From Legionella antarctica (GTDB lineage Bacteria; Pseudomonadota; Gammaproteobacteria; Legionellales; Legionellaceae): a stretch of DNA of 64,000 nucleotides. The stretch covers positions 2,153,001-2,217,000 of the forward strand of contig NZ_AP022839.1 in NCBI RefSeq assembly GCF_011764505.1, in the 5' to 3' direction. The position numbers and the translations under genes were made by a program. Positions 48,873 through 56,422 of this stretch are shown here, one piece after another. Positions within the stretch are counted from its first letter, which is position 1; the number at the start of each line of letters is the position of its first letter. The notes beneath the pieces were generated by a model. It was not told the DNA's origin, did not search any database, and saw only the letters and a list, made by a program, of their open reading frames with translations.

Positions 48873-50757
48873 GTGAGTCGACCGAGGGAACTTCCCCCTC
48901 AGCCGCTCGCAGAACCGGACATGATACTCTCGCATCATCCGGCTCCCATTAAGTCAACGCACCGAACATACCTTCGCGCCAATGAATGAACAGCGTAGGC
49001 ATTTCTTTATGGATTCGTTCCATTAGTTTGCCTGCTTTGGTTCTGCTGTTCCCCAATGATTTATACTTCTTCTTTGCCCAGGCCAACAACATATTGTTGA
49101 CGCACCGCCAAACTCGATACATAGCGGATCGTGAGTATTTTCCATAATACGCAAGCCATCCCCTTAGCATCGGGTTGATGAAGTCAGCCAGTTCTTGAAG
49201 ACTCAAGGAAGTGTTATTTCTCCAGCTGCCCCTCCGCAGTTTCAATGTCATTGCCTTCACGGCCTTTAATGATACCACCGGAGTGAAGCCAATGAAGAAA
49301 CTGTTTCTTGACTTGACTTTGACTCGTCTTGCTTTGAACGTATAGCCTAGAAAGTCGAATGATTTATTTCCATATCGTCCTTTCCGTGCTCCGTCTTTGC
49401 AATAGATAATCTTTGTCTTGTCAGGGTGAATTTCAAGACCACGAGACTTAAATCGATCATCAATCTCTTTTAGCATTTCCTCTGCTTCTCGCTGTGTCCG
49501 GCAATGGGCAAGCCCATCGTCGGCATACCGACACCATGGAGACTCCGGGTGATGTTTTGTCATCCAGTGATCAAATGCATAGTGCAGAAACAGATTACTT
49601 AATAGAGGACTGATCACGCCGCCCTGCGGCGTGCCGGCCGTTCTCGGCAGGCATATTCCTTGTGGATCATGAATTGGTGCAGTTAACCATCTTTCCACAT
49701 ACAGCACTATCCATTTGTCGCTGATGTGATGCTTCACTGCTTTCATGAGAAGTTCATGGGATAAATTGTCAAACAGACCTTTTATGTCAAATTCAACGAC
49801 CCAGTCATAATCCCAGCACCGTTTCCTTGTAACGCCTATCGCATCTAAGGCGGATTTATTAGGCCTATATCCATAGGAGTCGTTCAAAAAGTGCGGTTCA
49901 AGAAGCGGCTCCATCATTAATTTCACCGTCATTTGCGCAATTCTGTCCGTCACTGTAGGTATACCTAATTTTCTCACACCGCCTTGTTTCTTAGGAATAG
50001 CTACTTCTTTCACCGCTGGTGGAAAGTAGCTTCCTGAACTCATGCGATTCCATAGCTTATACAAGTTGCCCTTGAGGTCTTGGCTAAACTCATCAATGGA
50101 TTGATTATCAATACCAGCAGAGCCAGCATTGGCTCGCACCAATTTATAAGCTTGCCAGACAAGTTGTTTTGGTATGTTAAATGGTTTTGTTGTCACTAAT
50201 ATGTCATCCTGCTTCCAGTTGTACATTAATGCTAACGACTTAACGCAACCCCTTCGCTCCATCACCATTACAGTGACTTCAACACTAATACGAGTTGCTC
50301 CGCCCCAATGTATTGCATCAGTACTATCAGCCTCATTGTTTCTGCAATTTGACCTTTCCCTTGGCATCAATACATTGGTTCCCGCAGTTCCATAGAAAAG
50401 CCCGAAAACAGACTCACGCCACCTACACGCCGGACACCATTTATGCAGCACCCAAGTTCGCTCATAAACTCTTCCCGGAAGTACGACCTTGCCCCCGGTT
50501 TCGATGTCAATATCACGCGCTATCGACGCGTCATCAGTGGTTCATTTACATTCGTCTTTCTGTTCCACACCTGCCAGATCTATTCTGACTTTTCTTCATC
50601 GCTCATGACCTATGCTCTTAACATACGCCACATGAAGTGGTTTCAAGCCCGCTCTTGGTCGCTTGCTTCGGCGGGACTACCGCCATCTTTTCTATAGCTT
50701 CTATGCTTCGAGGTAAATTCGTTCCTTAAATTCACGTTCTGTGCATCTACGGCACAC
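48873..50757 (-). mobile_element. Group II intron, copy 1
   Basis: On the minus strand the element begins GTGTGCCGTAGATGC (5' end at 50757), the group II GUGYG start, and ends near GTCGACTCAC (48873). Domain V is clear at 48912-48945: a 34-nt hairpin opening GAGCCGGATGATGCGA and closing TCATGTCCGGTTC, with the AGC-type catalytic triad region replaced by GAGCC/GGTTC pairing as in bacterial introns. Domain VI follows. It encodes a reverse transcriptase/maturase ending just before domain V. An element with the same ORF lies 2109 bp to the right. The 5' exon matches the end of a repeated terminal sequence. Confidence 0.88.
48949..50268 (-). CDS. ltrA: Group II intron reverse transcriptase/maturase, copy 1
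   Basis: The open frame extends to 50451, but recognisable protein begins at MVMERRGCVKSLALMYNWKQ, so I use the ATG at 50268 (50226 is possible). The RT domain has GYRPNKSALDAI, FDIKGLFDNL (first Asp), TPQGGVISPLLSN and the catalytic YADD. The maturase (X) domain has LADFINPMLRGWLAYYGKYSRSAM, and the C-terminus is short (LFIHWREGMFG), with no HNH endonuclease. Such introns rely on reverse splicing without second-strand cleavage. The protein sequence is identical in copy 2. Confidence 0.9.
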   Translation of the reverse strand: MVMERRGCVKSLALMYNWKQDDILVTTKPFNIPKQLVWQAYKLVRANAGSAGIDNQSIDEFSQDLKGNLYKLWNRMSSGSYFPPAVKEVAIPKKQGGVRKLGIPTVTDRIAQMTVKLMMEPLLEPHFLNDSYGYRPNKSALDAIGVTRKRCWDYDWVVEFDIKGLFDNLSHELLMKAVKHHISDKWIVLYVERWLTAPIHDPQGICLPRTAGTPQGGVISPLLSNLFLHYAFDHWMTKHHPESPWCRYADDGLAHCRTQREAEEMLKEIDDRFKSRGLEIHPDKTKIIYCKDGARKGRYGNKSFDFLGYTFKARRVKVKSRNSFFIGFTPVVSLKAVKAMTLKLRRGSWRNNTSLSLQELADFINPMLRGWLAYYGKYSRSAMYRVWRCVNNMLLAWAKKKYKSLGNSRTKAGKLMERIHKEMPTLFIHWREGMFGALT

Positions 50758-50981
50758 AATCGTTGTCGCGTAATGATTTGAACGAATGGTGAGAGCGGTT
50801 TATGGCATTTAAATAAACTATTACTACTAAAAAACTTAATTTTGGCATACATCTGAGGCCGTCAAGAACCAATAATTAGCAGCGCCGTATTCCACATACT
50901 GTCCGATGCTCTTCTTGCGCTCAGCAGTACACGTTCCAATCGATTTTATCGGCCAAAACAGTACGCGACAGCGACAAGTTG
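50758..50981. repeat. 220-bp segment with terminal inverted repeats, between the introns
   Basis: The left edge (from 50759) reads TCGTTGTCGCGTAATGATTTG. The right edge, read inward on the other strand from about 50975, starts GTCGCTGTCGCG then TACTGTTTTG. About 18 of 22 positions match, and both resemble the 22-bp repeat at 52868 and 61594. The interior has no full gene; a minus-strand frame reads AERKKSIGQYVEYGAANYWF, possibly a relic of a coding sequence. It could be a miniature non-autonomous element of the same family as the larger putative transposon. Confidence 0.45.
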
Positions 50982-52866
50982 GTGAGTCGACCGAGGGAAC
51001 TTCCCCCTCAGCCGCTCGCAGAACCGGACATGATACTCTCGCATCATCCGGCTCCCATTAAGTCAACGCACCGAACATACCTTCGCGCCAATGAATGAAC
51101 AGCGTAGGCATTTCTTTATGGATTCGTTCCATTAGTTTGCCTGCTTTGGTTCTGCTGTTCCCCAATGATTTATACTTCTTCTTTGCCCAGGCCAACAACA
51201 TATTGTTGACGCACCGCCAAACTCGATACATAGCGGATCGTGAGTATTTTCCATAATACGCAAGCCATCCCCTTAGCATCGGGTTGATGAAGTCAGCCAG
51301 TTCTTGAAGACTCAAGGAAGTGTTATTTCTCCAGCTGCCCCTCCGCAGTTTCAATGTCATTGCCTTCACGGCCTTTAATGATACCACCGGAGTGAAGCCA
51401 ATGAAGAAACTGTTTCTTGACTTGACTTTGACTCGTCTTGCTTTGAACGTATAGCCTAGAAAGTCGAATGATTTATTTCCATATCGTCCTTTCCGTGCTC
51501 CGTCTTTGCAATAGATAATCTTTGTCTTGTCAGGGTGAATTTCAAGACCACGAGACTTAAATCGATCATCAATCTCTTTTAGCATTTCCTCTGCTTCTCG
51601 CTGTGTCCGGCAATGGGCAAGCCCATCGTCGGCATACCGACACCATGGAGACTCCGGGTGATGTTTTGTCATCCAGTGATCAAATGCATAGTGCAGAAAC
51701 AGATTACTTAATAGAGGACTGATCACGCCGCCCTGCGGCGTGCCGGCCGTTCTCGGCAGGCATATTCCTTGTGGATCATGAATTGGTGCAGTTAACCATC
51801 TTTCCACATACAGCACTATCCATTTGTCGCTGATGTGATGCTTCACTGCTTTCATGAGAAGTTCATGGGATAAATTGTCAAACAGACCTTTTATGTCAAA
51901 TTCAACGACCCAGTCATAATCCCAGCACCGTTTCCTTGTAACGCCTATCGCATCTAAGGCGGATTTATTAGGCCTATATCCATAGGAGTCGTTCAAAAAG
52001 TGCGGTTCAAGAAGCGGCTCCATCATTAATTTCACCGTCATTTGCGCAATTCTGTCCGTCACTGTAGGTATACCTAATTTTCTCACACCGCCTTGTTTCT
52101 TAGGAATAGCTACTTCTTTCACCGCTGGTGGAAAGTAGCTTCCTGAACTCATGCGATTCCATAGCTTATACAAGTTGCCCTTGAGGTCTTGGCTAAACTC
52201 ATCAATGGATTGATTATCAATACCAGCAGAGCCAGCATTGGCTCGCACCAATTTATAAGCTTGCCAGACAAGTTGTTTTGGTATGTTAAATGGTTTTGTT
52301 GTCACTAATATGTCATCCTGCTTCCAGTTGTACATTAATGCTAACGACTTAACGCAACCCCTTCGCTCCATCACCATTACAGTGACTTCAACACTAATAC
52401 GAGTTGCTCCGCCCCAATGTATTGCATCAGTACTATCAGCCTCATTGTTTCTGCAATTTGACCTTTCCCTTGGCATCAATACATTGGTTCCCGCAGTTCC
52501 ATAGAAAAGCCCGAAAACAGACTCACGCCACCTACACGCCGGACACCATTTATGCAGCACCCAAGTTCGCTCATAAACTCTTCCCGGAAGTACGACCTTG
52601 CCCCCGGTTTCGATGTCAATATCACGCGCTATCGACGCGTCATCAGTGGTTCATTTACATTCGTCTTTCTGTTCCACACCTGCCAGATCTATTCTGACTT
52701 TTCTTCATCGCTCATGACCTATGCTCTTAACATACGCCACATGAAGTGGTTTCAAGCCCGCTCTTGGTCGCTTGCTTCGGCGGGACTACCGCCATCTTTT
52801 CTATAGCTTCTATGCTTCGAGGTAAATTCGTTCCTTAAATTCACGTTCTGTGCATCTACGGCACAC
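50982..52866 (-). mobile_element. Group II intron, copy 2
   Basis: This is the same intron as at 48873-50757, offset by 2109 bp. Start (GTGTGCC at 52866), domain V (51021-51054) and the end are the same, and the ORF is identical over all 500 codons of open frame. Its 5' exon on the minus strand ends CGCGACAGCGACT, the outermost bases of the 22-bp repeat at 52868-52889. Its 3' exon begins in the end of the 220-bp segment. The sequence identity points to a very recent second insertion or a duplication. Confidence 0.88.
51058..52377 (-). CDS. ltrA: Group II intron reverse transcriptase/maturase, copy 2
   Basis: The translation is identical to copy 1 (RT with FDIKG, TPQGG and YADD; X domain; no endonuclease). 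The same start choice is applied (the frame is open to 52560). It appears intact and so should be able to mobilise both introns. Confidence 0.9.
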   Translation of the reverse strand: MVMERRGCVKSLALMYNWKQDDILVTTKPFNIPKQLVWQAYKLVRANAGSAGIDNQSIDEFSQDLKGNLYKLWNRMSSGSYFPPAVKEVAIPKKQGGVRKLGIPTVTDRIAQMTVKLMMEPLLEPHFLNDSYGYRPNKSALDAIGVTRKRCWDYDWVVEFDIKGLFDNLSHELLMKAVKHHISDKWIVLYVERWLTAPIHDPQGICLPRTAGTPQGGVISPLLSNLFLHYAFDHWMTKHHPESPWCRYADDGLAHCRTQREAEEMLKEIDDRFKSRGLEIHPDKTKIIYCKDGARKGRYGNKSFDFLGYTFKARRVKVKSRNSFFIGFTPVVSLKAVKAMTLKLRRGSWRNNTSLSLQELADFINPMLRGWLAYYGKYSRSAMYRVWRCVNNMLLAWAKKKYKSLGNSRTKAGKLMERIHKEMPTLFIHWREGMFGALT

Positions 52867-52889
52867 AGTCGCTGTCGCGAAATGATTTG

Positions 52890-53316
52890 GGCAAGTTTGA
52901 GGAATAAAAATCGAAGGAATTTTTTTGATTTTAAATCATGAACAAAGTATCATAATTAAGAGTAATTTTTCAATACTCACTAACGCCAAGTAAAAATATA
53001 GGATTGCTGATGCAGGGAATGAACTATCGATTAGATATCAAAAAAGGATTGCTGGTAAGGTCCAATGACGGGACGATTGCCAGCAATCAGCAATCAGCAA
53101 TCAGCAATCAGCAATAGCTTTTTCCTTATTTTCAATGTCCTCTATTATTTTTTATTGTGTGTATTTCCTTTGTTCAGGGTTCTTGCCTATCCTTTTGCTC
53201 AGTTTTTATTCAGCGATGCGTATTAGTCCATTTATTCGCTTGTTATTGAAATCGATTGCCGCTGCCTGTTGTTTAAGTCCATTTAATAAATCATTTGTAT
53301 TATACAAGGAACGTTT
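52890..53316. other. Spacer before the DGR with a 7-bp tandem repeat
   Basis: About 425 bp without a clear gene. AGCAATC is repeated almost five times (53082-53115). GATTGCTGG at 53047-53055 is complementary to CCAGCAATC at 53080-53088, so the first repeat can also fold into a 9-bp stem. The promoter of the barrel gene is probably near the AT-rich bases before 53317, where GGAACG precedes the ATG. Confidence 0.5.
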
Positions 53317-54066
53317 ATGAAGCATCGCTTAGTTCTTTCTCTCATCACGGCAGGAGTGCTGGGAAGTACAGCCTCAGCTGGCACTATGGGGCCTGTCATG
53401 GCCATCAAAGACTGGACCTGGGTAGGCTCTGTGAGCGCAGGCCCGGTTTGGGCTCGTGGTGGGGAGACTCAGACTTTTTATTTGGCTCCGGAAATTGAAA
53501 AGACGTATGCGGCCAGAAAATCGACCAATGCATTAGCATCAGGTGAGCTGTTTGTGGGGATACAAAAGTCATTATCCTCCCAGTGGTTGGGTCAATTGGG
53601 ACTGGCAGTGACCACCACCGGCAGTGCCCATCTTCAGGGCATTATCTGGGATGATGCCGACCCTCAATTTGATAATTACAGCTACCAATATAAAGTACGC
53701 AACACGCGCATAGCGGCAAAAGGAAAACTTCTGCTTGATAAAGGCTATTGGCTCATGCCCTGGGTGAGCGCGAGCCTTGGCGTTGGTTTTAACCGCACTC
53801 ATGAATTCACCAACACACCCTTGATTTTTGAAGCCTTACCCAATGCCAATTTTACAGACCACACAAAAACCGCATTGACCTACACGCTGGGGGCTGGCGT
53901 GCAAAAGTCGCTCAATGACCACTGGCAGGTAGGGGTTGGATATGAGTTTGCCGACTGGGGTAAAAGCGAACTGGGTCGCGCTTTTGGGCAGACTATGAAT
54001 TCAGGATTAGCACTCAATCACCTTTACACCAATGGGGTGTTGGTCAATCTTACTTACGTGGCATAA
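53317..54066 (+). CDS. Outer-membrane beta-barrel protein upstream of the DGR target
   Basis: 249 residues with a Sec signal peptide cleaved near ASTASA-GTMG (residues 1-22). The mature part has alternating strands with aromatic girdles (WVGSVSAGPVWA, YWLMPWVSASLGVGFN, HWQVGVGYEFADWGKSELG), typical of the 8-stranded OmpA/OmpW-like barrels common in Legionella. It ends LVNLTYVA rather than with the usual terminal Phe. The target gene starts 11 bp later with AAGGAT as ribosome site, so the two are cotranscribed. It could help anchor or present the variable protein, but this is inferred from position. Confidence 0.8.
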   Translation: MKHRLVLSLITAGVLGSTASAGTMGPVMAIKDWTWVGSVSAGPVWARGGETQTFYLAPEIEKTYAARKSTNALASGELFVGIQKSLSSQWLGQLGLAVTTTGSAHLQGIIWDDADPQFDNYSYQYKVRNTRIAAKGKLLLDKGYWLMPWVSASLGVGFNRTHEFTNTPLIFEALPNANFTDHTKTALTYTLGAGVQKSLNDHWQVGVGYEFADWGKSELGRAFGQTMNSGLALNHLYTNGVLVNLTYVA

Positions 54067-54077
54067 GGATAAAAATC

Positions 54078-55619
54078 ATGCTAGAGAAAACAAAGACATT
54101 TTTCAGCAATGCAATACTGACCGTTTTATTCTCCTGTCTGACGCTTGCAAGTGCGCAGGCGGCGAAGCCCTTATGGACGTTTGTGCCGCAAACACCAACC
54201 GAGATTACCGTAGCTAAAGGGGGCAGTGCACAGGTGATTTACACGGTACAAAATCAGTCCTCGAGAGCCAAAAACCTGGTGATGAAACCCATTGCAGGGG
54301 TGATTCAGGGCGCACCCTGCCAGTTTCCAGCTAAAGGAAGTTGTACGCTGACGCTCAATATCAATGGCTCTGCCCTGCTGGGCGATGTATTGGGCGGCCC
54401 TGTTTTATGCCAACAGGGCAATGACCTGCAGTGTTACCAGCCGAGTTCAGCCAATATCCTGCGTATTCACCTGGCAACGCCGCCACCGGTGCAGCAATTC
54501 ACCGTGGCACCATCGGCGGGTGCGAATGGCTCCATTTCCCCCACAACAGCACAGGTGGTCAATGCTGGCAGCAGCCTGACGTTTACGGCAACACCCAATA
54601 CCGGTTTCGGAGTCAATCAGTGGCTGCTGGATGGCAATGTGGTACAAAATGGTGGCACGAGCTTCCAGTTGAACAATATCCAGGCTAATCATGCTATAGA
54701 GGTAACCTTTAATCAGACAACCCTGTCTCCTCTCACGCAAAACTTGGCTTTGTCAATTAACAATCCAGGAGCAGACCCAGCCCTTTCTGGCACTGCGCGC
54801 ATCATTCGAATAGAAAATACGGGCTCAATACCAGCAAACAACGTACAGGTGAGTACATCCGGATTTCCTGCTGGAACGTCAATTACCAGTAATGCCTGTA
54901 TGGGCACACTGAATAACGGAGCCACCTGCGACATCACCATCACCCCAGGCATTAATGCCAGTTTGGATTCTTTAAGCTCTGCCTGCACTACTGCGCCAGG
55001 AACTGCGCCTGTACCAACAACGGTCACAGTAACTGCAGATAATGCGCCATCTACGGACGTTAATGTCTTGGTGTTAGGATACGGTTGTATTTATCAAGGG
55101 GGTTTTTTGTTTTCTGTGGATAATGCCACACCCAGCACACAAAGCATTGGTGGGAAAGTGGCCGCATTAACGGATGAAGAAGAAAGTCCAGCAGACTTTT
55201 TTTTCCAATGGGCAACATTATTCGATAATACGGCAGCGGACAGTATCACGGATGGATTAAGTAACACCAATGCGCTTGAAACCCCTGTAGGTCAATATCC
55301 GGCAGCGCAGGCCTGTCGAAACAAGAGTGAACAGGGGTTTACTGACTGGTTCATGCCGGCGATTTGCGAGTTGGGACGATATTCCAATCCACCAGGAGGA
55401 ACTGATGCGGGTTGTGGCACTACCAATCCCAACTTATATACAACGTTGCATACGAATGGTTTAGGCGGTTTTGCCGGTGACTACTACTGGAGTTCTACCG
55501 AGTTTTCCGGCGTTCCTACGACCGGCGCCTGGATCCAGAACTTCTTCGATGGCGTCCAGGACGTCGACAATAAGTTCGACAGTCTTCGGGTTAGGTGTGT
55601 TCGGGCTTTTACCCCTTAA
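54078..55619 (+). CDS. DGR target: exported variable protein with a C-terminal lectin-like domain
   Basis: 513 residues. The signal peptide (about 1-28) ends in LASAQA-AKP; a Cys in LFSC could alternatively be a weak lipobox, as the Corby DGR target is a lipoprotein. Two beta-rich domains follow (about 35-130 and 140-215; the second is an InlB-like bacterial repeat, TATPNTGFGVNQWLLDG), then a third Cys-containing beta domain. The C-terminal 170 residues (GKVAALTDEEES... FTDWFMPAICELG... YYWSSTEF... LRVRCVRAF) are a DUF1566/Lcl-type domain, a C-type-lectin-like fold used for display in other DGRs. Residues 469-502 are diversified; 13 differ from the template-encoded residues. The start has AAGGATAAAA upstream. 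Confidence 0.9.
   Translation: MLEKTKTFFSNAILTVLFSCLTLASAQAAKPLWTFVPQTPTEITVAKGGSAQVIYTVQNQSSRAKNLVMKPIAGVIQGAPCQFPAKGSCTLTLNINGSALLGDVLGGPVLCQQGNDLQCYQPSSANILRIHLATPPPVQQFTVAPSAGANGSISPTTAQVVNAGSSLTFTATPNTGFGVNQWLLDGNVVQNGGTSFQLNNIQANHAIEVTFNQTTLSPLTQNLALSINNPGADPALSGTARIIRIENTGSIPANNVQVSTSGFPAGTSITSNACMGTLNNGATCDITITPGINASLDSLSSACTTAPGTAPVPTTVTVTADNAPSTDVNVLVLGYGCIYQGGFLFSVDNATPSTQSIGGKVAALTDEEESPADFFFQWATLFDNTAADSITDGLSNTNALETPVGQYPAAQACRNKSEQGFTDWFMPAICELGRYSNPPGGTDAGCGTTNPNLYTTLHTNGLGGFAGDYYWSSTEFSGVPTTGAWIQNFFDGVQDVDNKFDSLRVRCVRAFTP
55459..55605 (+). repeat. DGR variable repeat (VR)
   Basis: 147 bp at the end of the target gene, collinear without gaps with the template repeat 720 bp downstream. 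They differ at 18 positions (55482, 55512, 55513, 55522, 55524, 55525, 55534, 55545, 55546, 55548, 55554, 55555, 55560, 55564, 55575, 55576, 55578, 55582), and at each the template has A. Nine became T, eight G and one C. The 23 bases before 55482 and after 55582 are unchanged, and the homing end is TTCGGG followed by C here and G in the template (55606/56326). Confidence 0.97.
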
Positions 55620-55640
55620 ACCCTTTATCCCTTTTCTTTT

Positions 55641-55659
55641 GAGGCAGCGAAGCTGCCTC
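55641..55659 (+). promoter_or_regulatory. Hairpin downstream of the VR, likely homing enhancer
   Basis: GAGGCAGC (55641-55648), loop GAA, GCTGCCTC (55652-55659): a perfect 8-bp stem 35 bp after the VR. A smaller one, ACCGC-ATA-GCGGT, follows at 55667-55679. In the Bordetella DGR an 8-bp stem hairpin just after the VR is needed for efficient homing. It may also end the target transcript. Confidence 0.7.
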
Positions 55660-55701
55660 TTATAAAACCGCATAGCGGTCGGACTTAATTTTTATGGTTT
55701 A

Positions 55702-56046
55702 ATGATGGCGCTATATACCGAGTTGCCGGTTTATCGGGACGCATACCTTTTGACACTAAAGGTGTTTGAGATAACAAAAGATTTTCCAAGGGAGTACAAA
55801 TACACACTGGGCCAGGATATGAAGCGTGACGCCCTTCATTTGCTTCGTTGTATTTACCGAGCAAACAAGAATCAAAACAGAGTAGAGCACTTAGAGGTGT
55901 TTTTAGATGAGTTGGAGTTATTGAAACTAGAAATTCGCCTGTGTGTCGAGATGAAACTGGTATCACTTAAAAAGCAGGCATTATTAAGTGAGCTTTTAGA
56001 TCGCATAGGCAAACAGGTGACCGGCTGGCGTAATGCCAGTCGATAA
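55702..56046 (+). CDS. avd: DGR accessory variability determinant Avd
   Basis: 114 residues, all-helical, with the Avd/23S-rRNA-IVP four-helix-bundle pattern: LPVYRDAYLLTLKVFEITKDF, YKYTLGQDMKRDALHLLRCIYRAN, LEVFLDELELLKLEIRLCVEM, LLSELLDRIGKQVTGW. Avd is basic, forms a pentamer and binds the RT and template RNA, and is essential for mutagenic cDNA synthesis in the model DGR. It starts at ATGATG (55702 or 55705) and lies between the VR hairpin and the template. Confidence 0.9.
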   Translation: MMALYTELPVYRDAYLLTLKVFEITKDFPREYKYTLGQDMKRDALHLLRCIYRANKNQNRVEHLEVFLDELELLKLEIRLCVEMKLVSLKKQALLSELLDRIGKQVTGWRNASR

Positions 56047-56178
56047 AGCCAGAATCATGAGAGCTACGGCGTTCATGAGCGAGCATGCTTTTGTTTAAAA
56101 GCGATAAAGGGACTGACTTGGCAGTTGATTCGCGTCTGCACAAGACGCCTTGTACAGACCAAAACACCTTTATTAATT

Positions 56179-56325
56179 GTTTAGGCGGTTTTGCCGGTGA
56201 CAACTACTGGAGTTCTACCGAGTTTTCCGGCAATCCTACGAACAACGCCTGGAACCAGAACTTCAACAATGGCAACCAGAACGACGACAATAAGAACAAC
56301 AATCTTCGGGTTAGGTGTGTTCGGG
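56179..56325 (+). repeat. DGR template repeat (TR)
   Basis: 147-bp non-coding template. Read in the target frame it has 14 AAC or AAT codons in 35, such as NNAWNQNFNNGNQ, which can mutate at A to codons for most amino acids but not to stops. Twelve of the 14, plus one GAC, differ in the VR. It is transcribed with flanks as the template RNA. A stem (GCGTGG at 56353-56358, CCACGC at 56372-56377) lies between it and the RT and may structure that RNA. Confidence 0.96.
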
Positions 56326-56422
56326 GTTTTAAACAAAGTAAAGTCACAATCGGCGTGGGCTTTTAACAAGTCCACGCTACCCTATTAGAATGAGACTATT
56401 GATAGAAAAGGAACAGAGCCGT

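Noticed and set aside
50174-50852. Plus-strand small frames at the 5' side of each group II intron
   Set aside because: They occur identically in both copies and lie in the structured intron RNA or antisense to the RT.
53082-53115. CRISPR array
   Set aside because: The unit is 7 bp with no spacers, and no cas genes are present.
55461-55673. Minus-strand frame across the variable repeat, and a matching one across the template at 56181-56375
   Set aside because: Antisense shadows of VR and TR; similarity to each other reflects the repeats.
56085-56366. A 93-codon open frame across the template repeat resembling the target C-terminus
   Set aside because: Its similarity comes entirely from the TR; there is no ribosome site, and the TR works as RNA.
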